Below the pieces are notes generated by a model. It was not told the DNA's origin. It ran no database searches and saw only the letters and a list, made by a program, of their open reading frames with translations. The translations under genes and the position numbers were made by a program. This document shows, one piece after another, positions 8,154-17,982 of a stretch of 26,422 nt of DNA. The DNA lies in the NCBI GenBank assembly GCA_002284615.2, contig MU070046.1, positions 50,141 through 76,562 on the forward strand. The letters are read 5' to 3'. Within the stretch, counting starts at the first letter, position 1. Every line of letters begins with the position of its first letter. The DNA comes from Dunaliella salina (lineage: Eukaryota; Chlorophyta; Chlorophyceae; Chlamydomonadales; Dunaliellaceae).

Positions 8154-9240
8154 ATACCCAAATATTTGAATGACTCAGCACGTACGAGCTGTTCGCCACC
8201 TGGGTTAAAAATGGGAACTTTAATTCCTTTTGAATTAAAGGATACAACCTCAGACTTCGACACATTGATACTCAATCCTTTCCTTTGCGCATACCCATGT
8301 AACCTATCCAACATGCGCTGAAGCTCAGTGGGATGATTGGCAGTGAGGCAAAGATCATCCGCATACAACATATGAGTTACATGAAAATCCCCAGCACCAG
8401 TAACTGCACCGCTTACATTCTCTGCCAGGCAGTCAACATCATTAATATGTAAGGAAAATAGCAGACGAGACAATGGACAGCCTTGCTTAACCCCTAATCT
8501 AGGATGCACATGTGCTCAATTACACCCATCCACCAAGATGTACTCACCATTGTCATAAATGTTTTTCAGGATGGCCAGCAAGCAAGAAGGCATGCGAATG
8601 CTTTGAAGATGAGTCCAAAGAGCAACCCTGGGTATGGTATCATAAGCTTGCTTGATCAATGAAGGCTGCATACAACCTGGCTGAGGAATGAGGGCGCTTA
8701 ATCTTTGCCGCATGCTGCAGATGACGCGATATAGATATTGGCTGCAGGGTCTTACGGCCTGGATAAAAACCGTATTGTGTACCTGGATTTTTGTTGTTCT
8801 CTCTGCACAACCTTGTGACAAAATCTTAAAGCACATTTGCGTAGATCCTGTACATGATGTCGCTCACAGCAAGCATGTGGTAATTTGCAGGGTCTAGCAG
8901 AGATCCCTTTTTATGTAAGGGAGTAAGCTTTGCTGCTTTCCAACATGCAGGAATCTCAGCCTTCTCCATCATAGCAGCAAACAAACGAGCAACATATGGT
9001 GCCAAAACATTGGTCCTGTATGTACCTCTACCATCATTGCAGGGACTCTTTTCAGCATACTTTATAAAAGGGGAAGCTATTGCACCAAAACCAGAAGAGG
9101 TCTTGGGATTTAACCTTCGCATGTAATAACAGACAGTAGTAGGGTGTAATGCAGCTGCATCCGGTAATTCCATTTCATCAGGAGCAGGCATACCATGTAT
9201 ATGAAAAGCTGTGCAATTAGTTTGTGACAGGCTGTGCAAC
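8010..9240 (-). pseudogene. LINE B reverse transcriptase, frameshifted
   Basis: Canonical RT blocks appear in order on the minus strand. They are WKAAKLTPLHKKG with NYHMLAVSDIMYRIYANVL (about 8950-8830), QAYDTIPRVALWTHLQSIRM (about 8640-8580), GVKQGCPLSRLLFSLHINDV (about 8500-8440), and MLYADDLCLTANH with the YADD catalytic box at about 8354-8365, then GLSINVSKSEVVSF and ESFKYLG. RT copies element RNA into DNA at a nicked target. Three frames are needed (8826-9239, 8516-8836, 8015-8509), and the FID of the first catalytic block is out of frame with the QAYD that should follow. A stop interrupts the junction near 8518. The active-site YADD survives, but no intact protein can be made. Confidence 0.9.
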
Positions 9241-9389
9241 TGAGCACCAAAAATGTCTGTTTAGATATGACCGCCAACCTTCTGCAGTGACTGGAGCCTG
9301 CTGGTTTGTCCTAGGCTTCCTCAGCAATTCATGTATGTCAGGGGCGTGCCTCTGGAGTCTGTCCGGAAACACAGCCTTCTTGTACTTTT

Positions 9390-10500
9390 CATGAGCACGC
9401 CGAGCACGCCTGGTTTGCTTTCTGTACTCTTTTTTCAGGAGACGACATGCATGCACTGCTTGACCACTCTGTACAGCCTGGATGGGGTTGCGCCTTTTTT
9501 TTGGCACGATTCATCAAACCAAATGGGTCTGCGAATCCCCTCCTTCTCAATTCTTTTAAAAACACAGTCCTGAATCTTGTACATCCCAACACGATGTTCA
9601 CTAGCTGCCTGCATGATCCAGCTCCTCAAACAAAAGCACGCAGCGCCAACATTGCCTGCTTCCAAAGCACCCTCAAACTGCACCGGTATCTCCAGGTTCC
9701 TTTCAAGTTCATCCACATAGGCATTGAGGCGCGCAGGTTTCCAGACCAAAGTGAGTTTACTGGCGCTCAAATCCATTCCACATGTATGCACAGAGGGAGT
9801 TGACCATTCAACATTTTGAACAACATCTGGAACTCGAAGAACCAGCGTAATGCACCCATGGTCACTTGTGTTCAGAGATGGAGACTGGATTTGTGACTGC
9901 TATACATGCTGAAACACAGAAGGAGTGGTCAGAATGTTGTCTGGTCTACTACGTATACGCCTAGCATTTCTGTTGTAAGTAGGATACCTAACAAAAGAAA
10001 AGAAAGAAAGATTTACGCCCTTGAGTGTGCATTAAGGGAAGAACCCGTTAGGGGAACTCACCAACCACCCGGATTCCTCCAAGTTTCTTTTGCGTAGTGA
10101 GTGTACTCACCAAGGCTCGAACACATTACCCCTGGATCATTGTTTTTTCCCGAGTATTTCCGGGAGAGCGGCTGAGCTACGGATATCTAACGTAGGTGGG
10201 CTGTCCATCATCACCTCGCACGCGCCCAGTAGTGAATCTAAGTCCATACGCAGCAGCAGTATCCACAAGCAACACCTGTGTAACATGGGCAAGCTGATCA
10301 TACAAGTTAGTAAAAAACTCTCGCACTTGAGTCCTAGCGAATTGACATCCCTGTGGATTTGCATACACTGCCCCTAATATGGCATCATTGTCCATCCCAA
10401 AGAGTTCTTTTTGGCATAGCATCCAGACACACTGAATGTCTGCAGCAAACCGATGTGCTGTCATGAATTCTGCACAGGCCCTTGAAGCAATCACAGCGAA
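9390..10500 (-). pseudogene. LINE B APE-type endonuclease and linker, interrupted by SINE1
   Basis: The minus frame includes DNDAILGAVYANPQG, then VLLVDTAAAYGLRF, PTYVRYP (where the SINE enters), and beyond the SINE ARRIRSRPDNILTTPSVF and SDHGCITLVLRV (SDH at about 9858-9866). These match the late blocks of exonuclease/endonuclease/phosphatase-fold nucleases. The block that normally reads GDxNA is VDTAA here, so the catalytic aspartate-asparagine pair is degraded. Downstream follow a basic linker and PIWFDESC, also present in LINE C as PIRFDEHC. The N-terminal catalytic blocks were not identified. Confidence 0.75.
9993..10180 (-). mobile_element. SINE1, full-length tRNA-derived copy inside LINE B endonuclease
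   Basis: It is flanked by 11-bp near-identical repeats GGATACCTAAC (9982-9992) and GGATATCTAAC (10181-10191). On the minus strand it begins GTAGCTCAGCCG, an A-box match (TRGCNNAGYNG) at 10179-10169, and has GTTCGAGCC (B box) at 10122-10114. The A-to-B spacing of about 56 is longer than in most tRNAs. The 3' end is GGGCGTAAATC followed by a CTTT/CTTTT tail. RNA polymerase III would transcribe it from the internal promoter, and mobilisation would depend on LINE proteins. Confidence 0.88.
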
Positions 10501-10660
10501 TTTATGTCACTTTACATAAAACAAGCTTGCAAAGTTATGCACACATACTCCATCAGATGCAGTGTCAGGTACTAGAACAAAAGTGCTCATCTCTTTACCA
10601 CATAATATGCAAGAAATTAGAGAACAGCATTACCAAATAAAACGGTTCAAGATGCCATGT

Positions 10661-11312
10661 CAGATGTGTTCATAATATCATATGATGTTCATGATCGTAC
10701 TGCTTTGTACACCAGTTTTCAGCATCTACTGTCATGTACGTATACAAGAAGGGTAACCACCGATGCAGCCTGGTATGTGGAAAAAGCCTGGTGTCCAGAG
10801 AAGCGTTCCTCGCTGCAACAGACATTTCATGTCCTGGCTGAAGAGCGGCTGAAAAAAACCGCAAACAACTAAGATCTTATAGCTTGCCAAGGGGGGCAGT
10901 CCCCCTTGACCAACGCTCTCCGCCAGGACCATCCTTTCATTGCTTCTGACCAGAACTCGAACTTGGTCTTGAGACTCGCGTCTTAGGGCAGTGGTCAGTG
11001 TCTCTGCTTTTTCCTGCCTTGGTGTGTAGGTGCGCGCGTGTCTTTTGCGCGCCCCTCCTTTTCTCTCTCCCTTTGGATTTGCGCCTGCCGCTCTTTCTCT
11101 TTGTTCAGGAGCTTTCCCTTCCTCTAGCAGAGGCCCTCTAGGGACATCGCCATGTCCTTGGGCACATGTAACCACAAAAAAAAGCGGCTGCAACTGAACT
11201 TTTTTCCAGCCGCACGGCTGACGATTTTCCAGTCGCTGGGCTGAATTTAGATGCTTCAGCCGCACTCCAGCTGCTTTCTTCTCACTTTCCTGCCCACCTG
11301 TATGCTTACAAT
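10661..11312. other. Region beyond the LINE B 5' side; hairpin and repeat-like pieces, no gene
   Basis: A perfect 8-bp hairpin (CAAGGGGG, loop GCAGT, CCCCCTTG) lies at 10888-10908. Around 11190-11270 the phrase AGCCGC recurs several times. A long minus frame (10732-11265) has no domain I recognise and is probably a chance opening in GC-rich sequence. Some of this may still belong to the LINE 5' UTR or an upstream ORF. Confidence 0.4.
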
Positions 11313-11400
11313 CAATGGCTCGTGTTTACAATCATTGGCTTGTGTTTACAAGGGTTACAAGGGTTACAAGGGGCCTACAGCCCGAGACTCTGGCTGATCT
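11313..11400 (-). mobile_element. Short LINE 3' end with CTTGTAA-type tail
   Basis: On plus the tail reads GTTTACAAGGGTTACAAGGG twice over (about 11345-11370). It is preceded by two GGCT.GTGTTTACAATCA units and followed by sequence resembling the first 40 bp inside LINE A and B (CAGCC ... TGGCTG ... GGTGAAA). It looks like a severely truncated relative. Confidence 0.5.
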
Positions 11401-11476
11401 GCTGCTGGTGAAAAAATCTCAGCCAGCCGCAAAATTCAAACTGACTTTTTTAAAATTTTCGAGGATCTGCACGAGT

Positions 11477-11681
11477 TAGGGGTTACCCCGGGAACTTCCG
11501 GGACCGGATTTCTTCGGAATTTCGATTGTAGCCTAACGGGTGAAATGCGGCCCGGGACGCGGGAGGTCCGGGGTTCGACCCTGGGTACCGGTGAGGATTT
11601 GCCTTAAGCAAGCAGGTCCCTCCCTCAATCAATGCTATCGGACGATGTCTAATAGCGTAGCTTTTCCTTTTTTCCCTTTTC
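11477..11681 (+). mobile_element. SINE2, full-length tRNA-derived copy with TSD
   Basis: It is flanked by CTGCACGAGT (11467-11476) and CTGTACGAGT (11682-11691), a 10-bp TSD with one mismatch. A-box TAGCCTAACGG is at 11529-11539 and B-box GGTTCGACCCT at 11572-11582. The A-to-B distance of 43 equals that of a normal tRNA, and CCGGG/CCTGG forms a five-pair T-arm with a seven-base loop. There is no matching acceptor stem, and about 50 bp precede the tRNA-like part, so it is a SINE and not a tRNA gene. The 3' end is AGCGTAGCTTTTCC and a T/C tail. Confidence 0.85.
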
Positions 11682-11691
11682 CTGTACGAGT

Positions 11692-12303
11692 CTTGGTTTA
11701 GAAAGACATTGATCTCAGGATCAGTCAAAATGTGGTAGCTCGCCAAGAAAGGAATGAAGTCAGCGTTTGGAAGCTGGGCAAAAGTATATAATGGTTTGAA
11801 AAGTTCAATGAACAAACCCTTTTTTTCTGCGCAGCTCACACGTCTCCAGGCAATTGCAACAGAACATCGCGATGTTTGTCGTCCTGGACTTCAGCACGCT
11901 CATACTTCTCACAAATGTTTGAACCACCCAGCTCACACTAATCGCAAATGTTTGAACCACTCAGCCATTTACAGGATTTGATCTCCAAGCAGTGGGCACG
12001 AAGCCAAAACCTACTCACATTCCTTATGACTCCTTTATCCAGATCTTAAAATAAATACGTTGGAACACAAAAAGGTGCGCGCGCTATTTCATATAAAGGC
12101 CTTCCGCACCAATGATGGTAAGTCACTGCTTTCCTGTTCACTCCTCGGGGACTTAAAGCTTCCGCTTCTCTCCATATCTTTTGCTGCCTGTACCTTAAAT
12201 CCCCTAAGAAAACCTACATGGGGATATTAGAAGCACTCAACATCTTCTGCTTAAACATGTCCTCATGATGCATGCCATTAATAGCTGTAGACACTTGTGC
12301 AGA
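11692..12303. other. Unassigned; short 33-bp tandem pair
   Basis: CAAATGTTTGAACCAC occurs at 11912 and 11945 within a 33-bp unit. Just upstream, the plus-strand reading DVCRPGL resembles a minus-strand reading at about 18030-18060 (ADVCRPGL), so this may be another dispersed coding repeat. No gene is supported. Confidence 0.4.
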
Positions 12304-12450
12304 TCAACAAGACTCTCCCCTAATAGCCAAGCGTAAATTTGCTTTCAGCACTCTTCGTAATGTCTCACTGTTTGAAGCAAGCATACTGTTGAAAAACTTA
12401 ACAGTGGCCCTAAACCAGAAATTGTAGAGGCTCTTGGTCAGGCGCCACAA
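12304..12450 (-). mobile_element. LINE fragment, post-RT domain
   Basis: The minus frame reads LYNFWFRATVKFFNSMLASN then SETLRRVLKA. It aligns with the LINE B segment LQFYWFRAAVRFYNASPACN then STTIRKVLGA. Only about 50 residues are recognisable; ends and TSDs were not found. Confidence 0.7.
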
Positions 12451-12947
12451 CCCTGTGTGATATCCTGCATTTTGCCAGCCAGGCCACCTCTGCCCATTCT
12501 GAGCACACCACCTGAAAGCTAGCAAAAAAAGCAAATTTTCAGCGCTGAGCTGGTCCCATTTGGTGAACCCTGCTGCGCGCTAGGTCTGCATGTTTGCGCG
12601 CTCAGGCAGCAAAACTCACCCCCAGTGTGCCCAAACCCTCCAGCTGCACCCCCAAGCCTGCAGGTGGACCCTGGGATGTGCCCTGAGTGCACTGGTGGCC
12701 ACCTGATGCGAGCTGGCAGGGGGCTGTCCTGGGGGTGCTCCAAAGCCAGTCAAGAGGAGTGATGACGATAGGGAACGGCTTTCTATTAATATTTAATGAA
12801 ATTTAGGCACTCCAGCGGAGTGTTGGGACGGGTCCTGGATTTCAAATGCCAACCCCTTTCAAGTTCCGCGGACAGCCAGCCATTTGAGATTAAATACGCT
12901 GTTTTGATTTTATTTTGAAGGGACTTAACCACTTTTCGCGGGCAGGC
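12451..12947. other. Unassigned; short hairpin
   Basis: CACTCC-AGC-GGAGTG at about 12809-12823 is a small perfect hairpin in an AT-rich stretch. The GC-rich part 12560-12740 has open frames without recognisable domains. Confidence 0.35.
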
Positions 12948-13172
12948 TTAAAAATCCGAAAAATGCAGCAAATTCAGAATTCTGGTTGCGTAAGTCTGCA
13001 GAATTATCATTAAAACTGCATTGACCTCCTCGGATGTGTGCCCACAAGCAAACTTTCCAGAGTTTATAGCACCAGCAACTTTGCGGAGCCCGGCAGCTCC
13101 TCCCAGGCACCCATCCTCACAGCCCGCGGCGTCAGTGTTGATGATGACAATCCCAGGCATCGGCCAGGCCAA
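12948..13172 (-). pseudogene. Possible RNase H-like fragment
   Basis: The minus frame reads PGIVIINTDAAGCEDGCLGG, then a Gly/Ala-rich strand region and GHTSEEVNAVLMIILQ. The order TD, Gly-rich turn, S.E...A fits the first half of RNase H domains attached to retroelement RTs, with D and E as candidate metal ligands. There is no ATG and no continuation before the gap. The match is by pattern only and could be chance. Confidence 0.25.
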
Positions 13173-13405
13173 ACAGTGGGTGCGGAGGTGGCCTATCGGG
13201 GCCTGGCCAGGCCTCCCAGGTTATGCGCGCTTGTCCGTACACGCGTGCGATGAAAATCCGAAGAGCATCAGGGGTGCTCCCGACAACCCAAAATCACTTG
13301 CAATATTACCAGCAGGCTGCCCAAACACTCGCCGCTGCAGTTTGAGCCTGAGCATGGTCCCTCAAAAAATAGCCATTCCCAGGGTTGACCAAGAAATGCA
13401 AGTAT

Positions 13406-14190
13406 NNNNNNNNNNNNNNNNNNNNNNNNNNNNNNNNNNNNNNNNNNNNNNNNNNNNNNNNNNNNNNNNNNNNNNNNNNNNNNNNNNNNNNNNNNNNNNN
13501 NNNNNNNNNNNNNNNNNNNNNNNNNNNNNNNNNNNNNNNNNNNNNNNNNNNNNNNNNNNNNNNNNNNNNNNNNNNNNNNNNNNNNNNNNNNNNNNNNNNN
13601 NNNNNNNNNNNNNNNNNNNNNNNNNNNNNNNNNNNNNNNNNNNNNNNNNNNNNNNNNNNNNNNNNNNNNNNNNNNNNNNNNNNNNNNNNNNNNNNNNNNN
13701 NNNNNNNNNNNNNNNNNNNNNNNNNNNNNNNNNNNNNNNNNNNNNNNNNNNNNNNNNNNNNNNNNNNNNNNNNNNNNNNNNNNNNNNNNNNNNNNNNNNN
13801 NNNNNNNNNNNNNNNNNNNNNNNNNNNNNNNNNNNNNNNNNNNNNNNNNNNNNNNNNNNNNNNNNNNNNNNNNNNNNNNNNNNNNNNNNNNNNNNNNNNN
13901 NNNNNNNNNNNNNNNNNNNNNNNNNNNNNNNNNNNNNNNNNNNNNNNNNNNNNNNNNNNNNNNNNNNNNNNNNNNNNNNNNNNNNNNNNNNNNNNNNNNN
14001 NNNNNNNNNNNNNNNNNNNNNNNNNNNNNNNNNNNNNNNNNNNNNNNNNNNNNNNNNNNNNNNNNNNNNNNNNNNNNNNNNNNNNNNNNNNNNNNNNNNN
14101 NNNNNNNNNNNNNNNNNNNNNNNNNNNNNNNNNNNNNNNNNNNNNNNNNNNNNNNNNNNNNNNNNNNNNNNNNNNNNNNNNNNNNNNNNN
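13406..14190. other. Assembly gap (785 N)
   Basis: The run of N is continuous. Any reading frame crossing it is meaningless. Confidence 1.
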
Positions 14191-14554
14191 GGGCGCGAAT
14201 AAATTACTCCCAGTCGAGCCCACCCAGTGTGAGCATAGCTCGGCTCAGAAATTCCAAGAAATTGTTTTCTTTCACACACTTTGAGTTACCCGCCCAAAAA
14301 AAATTCATGAGTGCTCCACTCAAAAAGAGTAAGTGCCTTGTGATGAAGAAGGGGGAGGGTAAGAAATTACCCGGAATTTATTTTTTGAGCCCAGTTGAGC
14401 CGTAGTGTGAACGGGGCCTTAGAGAGCCAAATCAGAGCGTGTGGCTTATCCTCAGACCATGTTCAACCACAAACTTCTTAATCCTTTGCTGGGCAGCCAT
14501 GTAAGCTGCACAACAAATTCTTCTGACACCTTTAGATTCATGTGCTTGTCTCCA
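14191..14554. other. Gap flank with two similar GAGCC/AGTGTGA blocks
   Basis: CCCAGTCGAGCCCACCCAGT then GTGAGC (about 14207-14233) and CCCAGTTGAGCCGTAGTGTG then AACGGGGCC (about 14391-14418) are similar and in direct orientation. The second, read on minus, starts GGCCCCGTTCACACTACGGC, a style seen at DNA-transposon termini. No transposase is visible, and the partner end may lie in the gap. Confidence 0.35.
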
Positions 14555-14785
14555 AGCTAGTCTCCACACGCCGCGCTATTGAAAACAACAATACTTCCCA
14601 CAGCCAAGTTCTAGAGCCAAGTGCTTCTAGTAACCCTCCAGGTCCACATTAGCTTTTCTCTTCTTCATACCTTGTGGTGAAGAGGGCTCACAGCTCTTTT
14701 TTGAGCTATGTGTCTCTTTTTCTTGAATTGATGTAGGGAGAATTTCTCTGCCTACGTAGTTTTTCTTTTCTCTTCTTGTCAAAAA
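14555..14785 (+). repeat. R1 dispersed repeat, best uninterrupted copy
   Basis: It runs from TCCACACGCCGCGCTATTGA through ACTTCCCACAGCCAAGTTCT, CTTCTAGTAACCCTCCAGGT, GGGCTCACAGCTC and the hairpin GATGTAGGGAGAATTTCTCT then GCCTACG to GTAGTTTTTCTTTTCTCTTC. It shows the site into which LINE A inserted in the 5.4-kb copy. The polypyrimidine tail suggests retroposition. Confidence 0.65.
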
Positions 14786-14814
14786 ACATACTGAGGTAAT
14801 TAAACTGCCAGCAG

Positions 14815-17045
14815 TGCTCTTTTTCAGGTGGAGCCACATCTCCATACATGAAGGTAGGCAAGGAAGAACAAGGCCTACTGTTAAAATGTACTTTTCTTTT
14901 TCCTCTTTTCTACTTTTGAAGTGTACAACCTCTGACTTGGACGTGTTGACAGTCAGCCCTTTTTTTGCTGCATATGTCTGTTACCTATCTGACATAACCT
15001 GCATTTCACCTGGCTCATTAATACTGAAACTCAGGTCAACTGCATACAGCATGTACAGCACACCATTTACTCCATCTCCTATCAAAGCACCTTTTATCCC
15101 TTCACTGCAGTCAGGATTGTATTTTAGGGGTGAGAAATGGTCTCAGGCTGGAGGTGTGGCCCCATCATGGAAATCTGAGGCCGGGAGGGTGATTTATGGT
15201 CAAGCAGATTTTATAGATTGAATGAATGCACTACAATGTGAGGTTTCTCCGGCTGGCATGATCTGGTATACCGTACTACCAGGTGATCATCTCGCACCCC
15301 TTAAAAGGTTTTAATTTTCACGGCCCCGCACCCTTACCGCAACCCTCTCAATGATTATTTTTGGCAATCCCGCACATTTCCGCATGGGCAAACAGCCCCA
15401 TCCCCTGCCCACAAACTTCAAAGTTGTTCACCTGCATGCATGGAAAGTAAGGTCAGCATTCAGAACTTGCCATTACAGGAAGGCTTGGTCGAATTGCCTG
15501 CCTCTTCCAAATTTACAAGTCTTATTTCATAACCCCTGAGTCATTGGGTAGAAAGCTCTGCCTAGACTCGCAATTTTCCTTAAAGATATTAGTTATTTCC
15601 TTTTAAGCAAAATCCCCTCAGCTGATGTGTCTGCCCATGTCATTGATGTCCACAGAAAACAAGAGAGGGGGCAGAGGACAACCTTAACTACATTAGCTTA
15701 ACTCCATTTGTAGGATGCACACGTGCCCTTTTATCCCCATCCATCAAAATATATTCATCATCCTGGTACATCTCTTTAATTGCATGTAGAAGTAGTGCAG
15801 GCATGGCAATGCGCTGCAGATGGTCCCAAAGTTGCAAGCGAGGTACGGTATCATAGGCTTGAGAGAAGTCTATGAAGGCAGAATGCAGTCTATTGGTGAT
15901 TGCTGTGATTTGAGCTATTTTGCCGCTTGCTTCAGGTGCCTCAAAATGCAAAGGGGATGCTGTGTGCTCCTACCTGGGTAAAACCCAAACTGTGTATCAG
16001 GGACCATACGTCTCTGTTCACACCAATCTGTCACCAAGTCTTTCAACACATTTGCGGAAATGAGGTACATAAGCCCACTAACAGCGATCATCCTGTACTT
16101 CCCAGGATTTGACATTGCTCCCTTTTTATGCAGGGGACTCAATTTTGCAACCTTCCACACTTCAGGGATCCTAGCTTAACTTAAAAAAAACCTAAACATG
16201 CGCGCTATCAGAGGCACCAGCACGTTTATGTAATTGACTCTCCAACCACACTCGAGAGGCAAACAGGCATATTTAAGGAAGGGTATAGGAATACCATCTA
16301 ATCCAGGTGAAGCATCCACACTCAACTTTGCGACGTGGGACCCAACCACTTTTTTCCAAAACTGCTGTGCTAGGAGTTTCCAAGCAGTCAGGTTGAGGAA
16401 CCAGTCCCGATTCAGCACCTCGTCTCAGGAGCACTACTGGGGGCGCGTGCCCATGGTTCCTACCTAAAGGCACAGCCATACCTCTTCCTGACAAGCAAAA
16501 ACCTCCTGAAGCCCTAGCTGTGCATTCATGCATATCCTGTTGTGGCACTGTTGTTGGTACCCGGAAGTGATTTTGCGGATGCTGTTTCCAGCCACTAGTA
16601 GGAACTAAGGTATTGTGTGAGGTCTGCCTCTTCCCCAACATAGCATGGACCTGAGGGTCTTTCCCTAAATAACCTGTATAAAAAAATTGCACGCTGCTGC
16701 CTTTTGTGACAACGCTTTGTCCTACGGTTACACCTTCTGCTCTCCCTCCTGAGGAATTGGCGTGCATGCTTTGTCCCTGCACCTCACTGCTGCAAGAGAC
16801 AAGTTTCGCTTCGACCTGCAGTGTTCATCAAACCGTATTGGGCTCAGAGGCCCTTTCTGCTTTTTTGCACGCACAAAAGAACACCTTGCCAAGGATGTCA
16901 TGCCAAATAGTTAGTACTGTCAGGACTGTCCTACCACTAGCAGCTTGCAGGATCAAGAACGCACACAGAAGGCAAGTATGTCAACATCATCAGCAGACTC
17001 TGCTCCTTGGGACTGATTCAGAAGGACAACATTGTTGGCTAAATG
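14815..17045 (-). mobile_element. LINE C: older degenerate relative of LINE B, 3' part missing
   Basis: Minus-strand pieces follow the LINE B order. They are a linker with ILQAAS (about 16950) and PIRFDEHC (about 16830), VDASPGLDGIPIPFLKYA (about 16310), KVAKLSPLHKKGAMSNPGKY (about 16130), FIDFSQAYDTVPRLQLWDHL (about 15860) and YILMDGDKRARVHP (about 15740). An SLLFSVDINDM block follows at about 15650, and after a foreign segment (15076-15604) LYMLYAVDLSFS and SKSEVVHF (about 15050-14920). Stops and frameshifts are frequent. The catalytic YADD is YAVD, which removes an essential aspartate. Similarity fades at about 14815, next to an R1 copy. Confidence 0.82.
15076..15604. other. Segment interrupting LINE C between RT blocks
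   Basis: In LINE B the corresponding RT blocks are contiguous; here about 500 bp separate them. The segment includes a small hairpin (CTGGTA, loop TACCGTAC, TACCAG, about 15264) and a C-rich stretch. I see no TIR, box motifs or coding frame, so the nature of the insert is unknown. Confidence 0.5.
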
Positions 17046-17744
17046 CTTTGCGTAAGCAAGAGCCTTTTCCTGATCCCACCTCAAAATCAGGTTGTTTTAC
17101 ACAGCTCTGCCCTACACACATGGTCCCTGAATTCATGTTTGGCATCTACACTTCCCTCTCTGCCACCTACGTTGAAAACCACGCTTGTGTTTACAATGGC
17201 TTGTGTTTACAATCAATGGCTTGCGCAGGTATGGGGTGGCTACGACTATGAGGAGGACTTGTCACATCCTCCATTAGTTCTATATAAACAATACTAGCTA
17301 GCCTAGCTGGCTCATCTGAACTGAGCTAAATTAAAGCTAAGCTGAAGTTGATTAAGGGCAGTAGTCACTGTTTGCACCTTTTGACAAGCAAGTGGTATGC
17401 CTCAGCCTGATCGGATGTTAGTACTCCAGGAGCATGGCGGACAACCCCCAGATCTTCATTAGCTCTGCCTCTGGCTCTCTCCTAGGCTAGCAGTATCTAG
17501 TGTAGGCTTAGAGGGCCTTCCGGTGAGGCCTCTGCTAGCTTGCTAGTTTGCTAGCTTGTTAATTAGGGGACCTTCCCAAGATGCGCGGGGCCTCCAGCTT
17601 GCGTAGACTTTTCTTTTCTTTTCGTTAGTAGTATCAAATATCAATCTAGTTGAGCATAAAATCATCCATCAGATATAATTTCGGTTTTGGAGACTCCCAG
17701 TTGGGCACAGAACAACATCATCATTCAGCTTTCACGGAAGGAAA
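17046..17744. other. Spacer with a tail-like TTTACA repeat, a TATA-like box and GCTAGC-rich sequence
   Basis: GGCTTGTGTTTACAAT occurs twice at about 17186-17222 and resembles 11320-11345. TATATAAA stands at 17281-17288, followed by a stretch dense in GCTAGC/AGCT words (17295-17345 and 17535-17560). This could be a promoter or LTR-like region, but no second LTR copy, primer-binding site or convincing ORF follows. Confidence 0.35.
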
Positions 17745-17870
17745 AAAGTAAAAGCGCCTACGCTGGACACAGCCAGCGTGCAGTAAGGAAAGACCCAACG
17801 GTCAGTGCTGGAACTAACAACAAGCCTCACCAACGAAAGCGAGCTATAGAGCCCCCTGCAAGGGACATAT
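17745..17870 (-). mobile_element. Fragment of the REL-type retroelement 3' end
   Basis: CTACGCTGGACACAGCCAGC and the following 90 bp (GGAAAGACCCA, AACTAACAACAAGCC, CACCAACG) match 19851-19945 directly and 22740-22840 in reverse complement. The orientation is taken from the longer copies, where the coding strand is known. Confidence 0.65.
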
Positions 17871-17982
17871 TTGTGAATGCAACCAGTGCTGTGTATAGAG
17901 AACTCGTTAACTGAGAGTGCACACTTCCAGCTAGATGGAAATCTGAGCCAGACAGGTCATGTGTTGGGGCAACTGAGATTGA

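Larger units (their letters stand above)
6859..10660 (-). mobile_element. LINE B: nearly full-length, degenerate APE-type non-LTR retrotransposon
   Basis: Reading right to left on the minus strand come an apurinic-type endonuclease region (about 10500-9830), a linker, a reverse transcriptase (about 9240-8010), a post-RT domain (8150-7540) and a 3' tail of CTTGTAAAC units (6859-6878). The ORF is broken by several frameshifts and stops (e.g. near 10508, 9220, 8830 and 8518) and by two SINE insertions (7360-7529, 9993-10180). Without the SINEs it is about 3.4 kb. The family looks like the L1-type elements of green algae; the exact clade needs a tree. I found no 5' TSD partner for the sequence left of the tail, so the right boundary is approximate. 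Confidence 0.88.

Noticed and set aside
10888..10908. Perfect GC hairpin as a Helitron 3' end
   Set aside because: No CTRR followed by T at the expected 8-12 bases on either strand and no TC start or Rep/helicase sequence; left as an unexplained hairpin.
11529..11590. A nuclear tRNA gene, from good A and B boxes and a T-arm
   Set aside because: The acceptor stem does not pair, the anticodon loop lacks the expected U33, and the unit lies inside a 205-bp block with a TSD and pyrimidine tail; SINE2 explains it better.
13021..14284. Long open frames across 13.0-14.3 kb on both strands
   Set aside because: They exist only because N positions contain no stop codons; the real flanking sequence is short.
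17254..17660. LTR of a Copia-like element (TATATAAA, GCTAGC-rich, TGT near the start)
   Set aside because: No second LTR, no primer-binding site and no gag/pol frame in the following sequence.
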